22,578 bases of DNA from Gymnopus androsaceus JB14 (lineage: Eukaryota > Basidiomycota > Agaricomycetes > Agaricales > Omphalotaceae): positions 1 through 22,578 of the forward strand of contig ML770052.1 of NCBI GenBank assembly GCA_009733575.1. Reading direction: 5' to 3'. A program made the translations under genes and the position numbers. Shown here one piece after another: positions 17,424-22,578 of the stretch. The stretch's first letter is position 1. Every line of letters begins with the position of its first letter. The notes beneath the pieces are model-generated. The model saw only the letters and a list, made by a program, of their open reading frames with translations. It was not told the DNA's origin and did no database searches.

Positions 17424-18184
17424 TGTAGTACATGTTTTGATATTGGACAATTAGTACGATAGTGATTGCTTTGAGCATTGTAAGGTTGCTAGTATATATA
17501 TTTCTTGTAGCAATACTTTACAGAACTGATAGAAGAAGCTTTGACTTGGCAATTTAGGCATTATTACTTTCATTGTCCCACCTATTAGTTGTCCACAACA
17601 ATGTTAAACTAGTGGGAACAATGGGCATGATAACTTCCCCTCCACTTCAGTCACCTACCAAAATGTACCTACTTAGGCTTGACTATCCCACCCCGGGTTG
17701 GCCCTAATAGGGGTCTGATACCCAGGATATCCCCAGCAGACATATGTCGGGCAGCCCCATCTGGGATTCCCAAGTGTCCGGGGTCCTGACTTGGTAATCC
17801 CATCTTGGGCTGTCCTATGTACTTGGGCATCCCACTTACTGGGTACTTGGGCAGCCCCACTTACTAAGTACTTGGGCATCCCCACTTACTAGGTACTTGG
17901 GCATCCCCACATACTGGGGACTTGGGCATCCCCAAATACTGGGGACTTGGGCATCCCCACATACTGGGGACTTGGGCATCCCCACTTACTGGGGACTCAA
18001 ACTTAACCACTCAATCATTTAATGCTCTGTCAATGAAATCAAATATCAATGTATGAGTGTCACAGATTTCCCTATTTCATTATATCTTATCTATGACATA
18101 TTTTATTATCTTATCTTAGTGCATTATCTTGACACTTTTATTATCTAGTATAGATGTACATATGCTTCTTAGCTACTCCATCAA
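17424..18184. other. Intergenic region; possible upstream part of a 5' LTR
   Basis: No gene. From about 17680 it carries degenerate then regular TTGGGCATCCCCA repeats, followed by AT-rich sequence. Because transcription signals and Ty3 Gag genes follow at 18.4-19.9 kb, part of this may be the U3 region of the 5' LTR. The left LTR border cannot be fixed without the 3' LTR. Confidence 0.35.
17821..17994. repeat. 25-bp minisatellite, seven copies
   Basis: Unit ACTTGGGCATCCCCACTTAC plus TGGGG. The first copy is 24 bp; copies 2-7 are exactly 25 bp, starting at 17821, 17845, 17870, 17895, 17920, 17945 and 17970. Diverged relatives (GGGCAGCCCCATCTGGGAT, CTTGGTAATCCCATCTTGGG) precede it from about 17745. 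No spacers, so not CRISPR. Confidence 0.93.
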
Positions 18185-18352
18185 ACCCTTGCAGGGATGT
18201 TATCTCCACCTTGCAGGGCTACTCAACCCTTGCAGGCATGTTATCTCCACCTTGCAGGGTTACCCAACCCTTGTAGAGATGTTATCTCCATCTTAACAGG
18301 GTTGCTCCACCCTTGTAGAGATGTTATCTCCATCCCAACAGGGTTGATCTAC
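18185..18352. repeat. 41-43-bp tandem repeat, four copies
   Basis: Each copy contains ACCCTTG(C/T)AG followed by GATGTTATCTCCA and a CAGGG(C/T)T segment. Copies start near 18185, 18226, 18267 and 18310. The last two share TAGAGATGTTATCTCCATC and (A)ACAGGGTTG. It lies directly ahead of the retrotransposon promoter. Confidence 0.88.
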
Positions 18353-18424
18353 CCCTTGTTTCAGACCCACATGGATAGGTATCATGGGTCTTATGTAGTA
18401 GTGACTGGGGTCCCAGTCCCTTTG

Positions 18425-18432
18425 TATATAAG
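18425..18432 (+). promoter_or_regulatory. TATA box of the retrotransposon promoter
   Basis: TATATAAG followed about 40 bases later by pyrimidine-rich sequence with CTTCACACAAG and CTCTTTCTACACACTCAG, a typical fungal transcription start and R/U5 layout. About 650 bases ahead of the first ORF. Confidence 0.55.
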
Positions 18433-18551
18433 TAGACTGGTCTGAGCTCAGAGACCTCAGACTCAATAACATCTTCATTGTCTTCACACAAGCACTTCTC
18501 TTTCTACACACTCAGCTTAACCTTTGTTGCCAACCTCCAAATCCATAGCAG

Positions 18552-19072
18552 GTGAGTAAGGGATTTGTGATAGTTTATTGAGTCTTGCTTCTTTTCTACC
18601 TGTTGTTGCTGCCAAGGGCAACAGGTAGGAATCCTTGTTTGCAGGTTGTGCTGTCTGGCTTCAAGTCAATGGGCTCTGGGGAATTTCATGACACTGTTGC
18701 TGAAAAGGACAGTTGTTATTCTTGGGAGGCACCTCTTTTCTTAGAGGGTAGTTACATATACTACATGCTGACCTTTATGCCGGACCCTAGGCAGTTAGGG
18801 GTTACTTGCTTTCATTGCTTTATGCAGTGTATAAACAAGTTCTGCCTGGTGCTCAGCCTTATGGTACTGACAGCACTCAGACTTGTGCAAGTATAGGATG
18901 TTGTGCAATACAACTTCCAAACCCATTTGCTACATGAAGGGAACATGTAGAGATCCCCTACCCATTGACGATGAAGACCATCAAGACACACAACACAACT
19001 TGGAACCTTTTTTCCTTCTTGTACCTTGTCTGCTGAAATAGAGACACTGTACTTATGCCATTTGCTTAACAG
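18552..19072 (+). other. Possible intron in the retrotransposon leader
   Basis: CAG|GTGAGTAAG at 18549-18560 is an almost ideal donor, and TTTGCTTAACAG ending at 19072 is an acceptor-like site just five bases before the ATG at 19078. Splicing would remove a 521-nt leader containing many upstream ATGs. Inference from sequence only. The ORF 18585-18896 inside it has no recognisable protein character. Confidence 0.35.
18596..18628 (+). repeat. Leader hairpin, perfect 10-bp stem
   Basis: CTACCTGTTG at 18596-18605 pairs exactly with CAACAGGTAG at 18619-18628 around a 13-nt loop. It lies just downstream of the presumed LTR end, where retroelements often place packaging or dimerisation structures. 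Role inferred. Confidence 0.6.
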
Positions 19073-19077
19073 TTATC

Positions 19078-19800
19078 ATGCCAAAAATACCACGAGGTGC
19101 TGTCCTTGCAATGGACAAATCAACCGGCCTTTATGAGGTCATAAAACCATCCAAGGCCAACAAAGCCAAGTTTTCCCATGTTGGAGCTCCTAGATATCAA
19201 AAACATCCTGTTACCTTCGACCTCTCCTATATGCCACCCCTTACCTTGGAGCAGAGGCTAGAGCTTGCTTCCTATCACCAGGAGGAGAGGGAAACTCTGT
19301 CCCTCCTTTCCCGTTTAACAATGGAAAAACGTAGCTTGGAAGATCGCCTCAGTGATCCACCAATCCCACTTATCGACAGAATCTCTGATCCACCAGCATC
19401 ATCATCTCCTATCCAGATTCCTCCACCTATTCCCAAAAATCTCAAATTCCGTAAATCAAAGCTACTTCTTCGAATTGAAGAGCTTAAGCCCAACCTTGTG
19501 GCTACCATCATCAGACTCCAGCCCATTGTTGCAAAGCTTAATGCTGAAGCTGAGAAACAGAAGCTTGGGCTTCCCATCACTGTTTCCCCAAAGGTTGGAA
19601 TCAAGCTATGGGACTGTTTTCAGAGGTTGGAGAAGTTAGAGGAAAAATTGGATACCATTGGGCATACTATGACAAATGCTCAATGGAGAGGGCTGAGTGG
19701 AGCTTTGAAGAAGATTGGAAGAGTATCATTTGTAAACCTAGCAGATAGATTTCCAGAAGTCTGCAAGGAGCTGGATGATCTAGATATTACATTACCATAA
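19078..19800 (+). CDS. Extra ORF upstream of Gag, 240 aa, unknown function
   Basis: Complete ORF (ATG 19078, TAA 19798-19800). It does not resemble capsid, nucleocapsid or any enzyme I recognise. The N-terminus is basic (MPKIPRGAVLAMDKSTGLYE, SKANKAKF). A charged helical section follows (LTLEQRLELASYHQEERETL), then a Pro/Ser-rich linker with repeated (S)DPP motifs (about residues 92-120). The C-terminal half has probable coiled-coil helices (KSKLLLRIEELKPNLVATII, QRLEKLEEKLDTIGHTM) and an acidic end (CKELDDLDITLP). The frame is clean with no stops and ends 91 bases before Gag on the same strand, so it seems to be an accessory gene of this retrotransposon expressed from the same RNA. It could be a Gag-like assembly or regulatory protein. 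Confidence 0.65.
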   Translation: MPKIPRGAVLAMDKSTGLYEVIKPSKANKAKFSHVGAPRYQKHPVTFDLSYMPPLTLEQRLELASYHQEERETLSLLSRLTMEKRSLEDRLSDPPIPLIDRISDPPASSSPIQIPPPIPKNLKFRKSKLLLRIEELKPNLVATIIRLQPIVAKLNAEAEKQKLGLPITVSPKVGIKLWDCFQRLEKLEEKLDTIGHTMTNAQWRGLSGALKKIGRVSFVNLADRFPEVCKELDDLDITLP

Positions 19801-19891
19801 AAACACTCTGGCATGTAACTGGCAATGCATTTTATTTTTATTCTACTACTTTTATTCATCATAAACAATTGGCTAATTAAGGAGAGCAGAA

Positions 19892-21373
19892 ATGGCCTCC
19901 TACACACCATACCAACCCAACACTGCCATCATTGAAGATGTCAACAACTGGGCACGTCATGTCTCAGCTGGAGTAGACATGTCAATTATTGGCTTTGACT
20001 CTGTTGATAAGCAAAACCAAGTGGGGCAATTATTCCGTAATGCCCATGAGACCACAACTGCAACAGTCAAGAATTACATTGACCTAAACATCACTGGAAT
20101 CACTGAGTTCATAAATGAGACATTTACCACAACCATTCATACTCAGGAGGCTCTAAAGGAGGAAGTCAAAAGCCTTCGCCAGATAGTAGAAACTCAAGCA
20201 GAGCTGCTCCGAGCTTATAAAGCTCAGCTGGACAGACTCCCTGCTGACTCTGGTGCTGGTCCCTTCAGAGGCCTTAAGGTTCCTGAACCACCAACCTTTT
20301 CTGGAACAGACAATAAAATGTCTTTGGAAGATTGGTTGAATCAAGTAGCCTTGTACTGTTCCTCATCAGGCATTGTTACAGATCACCAAAAAATTGTAAC
20401 TGCACTTACCCGCTTGCGTTCACCTGCTACAACATACATGAGGAAATACTTTGATGACAATAGGCAGGGAAAAGACTTGGGTGCATGGAACAAATTTGTT
20501 GATGAGCTGAATGCCATCTATGGTCGCCGAGATGATAAAGAAGGAGCTAAAGATGAACTTACGGCACTCTGGAATAACAAGGCTTTGGCTAATAAAGATT
20601 TCATCAAGTATGCAGAACAATATCGCACTCTTGCACGCATTGTTGAATATGAGGATAAAATCCACATTGACAAGCTGCGCAGTGTCATTTCTCCAGAGTT
20701 GCGAAATGCACTCATTATATTGGAGATTTCTGGAAAGACACCAGAAGTTTGGGAAGAATACTTGGAGCTTCTTCTCACTGCATACAAAGCCTTATACCCA
20801 GAGAAGACTAAAAGTTCAATCTTTGGCACTAGCAATAACACCAAAAGCAATGGCAATAATGATCCAAATGCAATGGAGATAGATATGGCAAAAAAGAGCA
20901 AGGGCAAAGCCCCTGAACAGGTCAATTCACAGGAGTCAAAAAAGAGACATTGCCAAATATGCGCTGGAAAAGGCTTTAAAACAAAGGCAAAAACTCACAA
21001 TACTCCTGATTGTTATGACAAGCCTGGTAATGAAGGCAAGCGACCTGTTTTCAAACCCTCTTCATCATCTCCATCAGCATACGGACAAGGAAATAAAGGA
21101 GGACAACCTACACAAGGGGGCCCTGGACCAAGGACCCTCAAAACCCGTTTGTTGGAATTTCTCAATGAACTAGACTTAGAGAAGCCAGATACCCCAGCTG
21201 GAACTCTCAATGTCAACACTGCGAGCATCCCCGAGATAGTTGAACCCAAGTCCGCCGCAAAGGGGACAACTGCACAAATCGATGAAGTGCAGGCGGGACC
21301 TTCAAGACTGACGAGTCGACCCAGATGGGCAAGAAGTCAACAATCCGAAGTGGATTTTCCAGATGCACTGTAG
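19892..21373 (+). CDS. Gag polyprotein of Ty3-type retrotransposon
   Basis: 493-aa structural protein that should build the virus-like particle and bind element RNA. Start ATG 19892 in GCAGAAATGGCC context; stop TAG 21371-21373. N-terminal helices with coiled-coil character (TQEALKEEVKSLRQIVETQA) precede a retrotransposon Gag capsid domain: LKVPEPPTFSGTDNKMSLED, LNQVALYCSSSGIVTDHQKI, TALTRLRSPATTYMRKYFDD, GAWNKFVDELNAIYGRRDDK, NKDFIKYAEQYRTLARI, and KLRSVISPELRNALI. A Ser/Lys-rich section leads to a zinc-knuckle-like motif CQIC..H..C (from 20951) with spacing C-X2-C-X11-H-X4-C rather than the standard X4 middle gap. The C-terminus is Pro/Gly rich. The frame is intact. The protease frame overlaps the end at -1. 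Confidence 0.88.
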   Translation: MASYTPYQPNTAIIEDVNNWARHVSAGVDMSIIGFDSVDKQNQVGQLFRNAHETTTATVKNYIDLNITGITEFINETFTTTIHTQEALKEEVKSLRQIVETQAELLRAYKAQLDRLPADSGAGPFRGLKVPEPPTFSGTDNKMSLEDWLNQVALYCSSSGIVTDHQKIVTALTRLRSPATTYMRKYFDDNRQGKDLGAWNKFVDELNAIYGRRDDKEGAKDELTALWNNKALANKDFIKYAEQYRTLARIVEYEDKIHIDKLRSVISPELRNALIILEISGKTPEVWEEYLELLLTAYKALYPEKTKSSIFGTSNNTKSNGNNDPNAMEIDMAKKSKGKAPEQVNSQESKKRHCQICAGKGFKTKAKTHNTPDCYDKPGNEGKRPVFKPSSSSPSAYGQGNKGGQPTQGGPGPRTLKTRLLEFLNELDLEKPDTPAGTLNVNTASIPEIVEPKSAAKGTTAQIDEVQAGPSRLTSRPRWARSQQSEVDFPDAL

Positions 21374-22207
21374 AGGAGATCGTCTGTGATCTACAGTGTG
21401 GAAGTAGTATACCTGTCAGCCCTGATAATAAATCAGATAAAGTAGTACTAGAATCTTGTGTAAATAATATTGCTCGCAACAAGAAAATGTCATTTAAACT
21501 TCTAGTTACACTTTGGGTATATGGTATGAAAGTGCAGGCCGAGGCTCTGGTTGACTCTGGAGCAACAACAAATTTCATCGACAAATCATTTGTTGAAAGA
21601 AACCACCTGGTAACAAATAAGTTGGCAACACCGTATGTCGTAAAGAATGCGGATGGAACACTCAATGTTTCTGGAGACATTAAAGAGTATGTCCGTGCAT
21701 ACCTGCAAATTGGTACACATAAAACAGTACAGTATCTTTATGTCACCCAGTTAGGGGACAAGGATATGATGATTGGCTACTCTTATCTCCATAAACATAA
21801 TCCTGAAACTGACTGGCAATCAGGGGAATGGGCGTTCACCAGGTGTCCAGAGATCTGTGCCAACAGAACCCGTAAAATACAACTTGTTGAAGCAGGAGCT
21901 GACGAACTTCAACTTGAGCAGGATTTACCATGGGAATCTTCACTGACATATTAGGAGAAGAGGACTGTGAAAATCCATATATAAATTGGATTGATATTAA
22001 TAATCCACATAGTAACACACAAGCTGCAGTTGTTGCCACCATGTTAGATGAAAATGACATGGATGAGGAAAATGATGAGGAAGATGAGGACACCATTAAA
22101 TGGAAGCTCCATGTGCCACCATGGTTACATGATTATGGCACCATCTTTTCAAAGAAAAAATCGGAGCGAATGCCGGAATGTAAAGCATATGACCACCCAA
22201 TTAATTT
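21286..22207 (+). pseudogene. Pol N-terminal part: aspartic protease, frame-shifted, truncated
   Basis: The frame at -1 relative to Gag is open from 21286 to TAG 21952-21954 and overlaps Gag by about 88 bases. It contains a retroviral-type aspartic protease: ALVDSGATTNFIDKSF (catalytic Asp 21553-21555), LKHxx-like strand VQAEAL before it, and GDKDMMIGYSYLHKHNPE after. The frame must shift by one near 21945 to continue as LGEEDCENPYINWIDINNPH, an acidic stretch, then VPPWLHDYGTIFSKKKSERM and YDHPINF, which normally leads into reverse transcriptase. The sequence breaks off at about 22207. With the shift and deletion it cannot make a full Pol. The region between Gag end and protease may use frameshifting, but no classic slippery heptamer was seen. 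Confidence 0.75.
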
Positions 22208-22578
22208 TGTGTTGACTACAATCTTAATGATTGGGCTACACTGCTAAGTACAGCAGAATTTGCTTATAGCAATCAAGCACATGAAGGTACCAAGGAGAGT
22301 CCATTCTTCTTGGAGTATGGTCGACACCCACGTGCAGGTCCCACACTGCTAAAAGAAGGTCTAAAATTTGACCTCAGTGACATGATGCAAAAAAGATTTG
22401 ATGCTCAAGAGCAGGCAAAAGCTGCTCTAAAATTGGCTGCTGAAAGAATGAAGTGGTACTATGACCTAGGAGTACAAAGTATTCCATTTAAAGCTGGAGA
22501 CAAAGTGCTGCTAAATCTTAAAGATTATCAAACCATAGAACGGTCACTCCAACCTAGATATGAAGGACCATTCAAGAT
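22208..22578 (+). pseudogene. Integrase C-terminal fragment, open at window edge
   Basis: The frame starting at TGT 22208 reads CVDYNLNDWATLLSTAEFAY, SNQAHEGTKESPFFLEYGRH, then a helical section (DMMQKRFDAQEQAKAALKLA), KWYYDLGVQSIPFKAGDKVL and LQPRYEGPFK. This matches the end of the Ty3 integrase catalytic region and the GPY/F module that follows it. Reverse transcriptase, RNase H and the DDE core that should lie before it are absent, so this is the 3' side of an internal deletion. No stop before 22578. Confidence 0.82.

Larger units (their letters stand above)
18400..22578 (+). mobile_element. Ty3-type LTR retrotransposon, internally deleted, 3' end outside
   Basis: Order: promoter (TATA 18425), leader, extra ORF 19078-19800, Gag 19892-21373, protease 21286-21954, linker ahead of reverse transcriptase, then a jump to the integrase C-terminal region, still open at the window edge. 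Reverse transcriptase, RNase H and the integrase zinc and DDE core are missing, so it is non-autonomous. The 5' border and 3' LTR are not resolved. The tRNA primer-binding site could not be recognised with confidence. Confidence 0.8.

Noticed and set aside
17821..17994. Possible CRISPR array
   Set aside because: Copies abut with no unique spacers, and the context is a fungal nuclear genome. It is a minisatellite.
18585..18896. ORF in the retrotransposon leader
   Set aside because: No family resemblance. It lies in the probable leader intron and has a composition like random translation.
20518..20925. Minus-strand ORF opposite Gag
   Set aside because: It is a shadow of the Gag capsid frame and shows no recognisable protein features.
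21286..21373. Programmed -1 frameshift site between Gag and protease
   Set aside because: The frames overlap at -1, but no convincing slippery heptamer with a downstream structure was seen, so it is left as a possibility and not annotated.

Overview
The window looks like a transposon-rich nuclear segment of a basidiomycete, probably an agaricomycete mushroom. Three things point there. The host gene at the left edge is cut by about a dozen introns of 43-64 nt with GT..AG ends. The families present (TOK-type potassium channel, GH30 glucanase, KDZ transposase, fungal TET/JBP dioxygenase, Ty3-type Gag) fit that group. Almost everything after position ~3.5 kb is mobile or decayed. No tRNA, rRNA, CRISPR array or bacterial-type operon was seen.

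Layout. (1) 1-1848, plus strand: 3' part of a secreted GH30 endo-beta-1,6-glucanase; 14 exons splice into one open frame with both catalytic glutamates. (2) 2185-3475, minus strand, convergent with the glucanase: a TOK-type two-pore K+ channel that keeps both selectivity filters but lacks its N-terminal membrane segments; the break lies next to the mobile region. (3) 3697-11134, plus strand: a decayed transposon neighbourhood. It holds a TET/JBP-type 2-oxoglutarate/Fe(II) dioxygenase (3697-5969), an unrecognised small gene with a triplicated first exon (6792-7340), tandem repeats, and an eight-exon KDZ transposase relic (about 7979-11134). The dioxygenase core (HxD, distal His, Arg) is intact, but the gene has a nonsense codon, two frame breaks and a 318-bp MITE with a perfect 8-bp target duplication in an exon. 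The KDZ gene has five in-frame stops and seems to lack its cysteine-rich domain. Most stops are TGA where Arg is expected, as C-to-T change at CGA would give.

(4) 11.3-15.1 kb: a diverged solo arm (ending 11472) and a ~3.04-kb element (12092-15130) that is one giant inverted repeat. Its arms exceed 1 kb, are nearly identical at the ends, carry many copies of a short palindromic GTGGCACC..ATATGGT unit, and encode no protein. A second small insertion (13837-14098) may sit in the right arm. The element separates a truncated minus-strand gene (11545-12091) from a decayed plus-strand gene of unknown function (15151-17423).

(5) 17.4-22.6 kb: two minisatellites, then a promoter with a TATA box and a leader with a strong splice donor and a hairpin. 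These lead into a Ty3-type LTR retrotransposon: an extra 240-aa ORF before Gag, Gag with an unusual zinc knuckle, an aspartic protease, and an internal deletion joining the region before reverse transcriptase directly to the integrase C-terminal part. The window ends inside that integrase.

Most distinctive: the TET/JBP-KDZ pair with its C-to-T nonsense pattern, the giant inverted-repeat element, and the extra ORF ahead of Gag. All family assignments come from recognising motifs by eye; no database search was possible.
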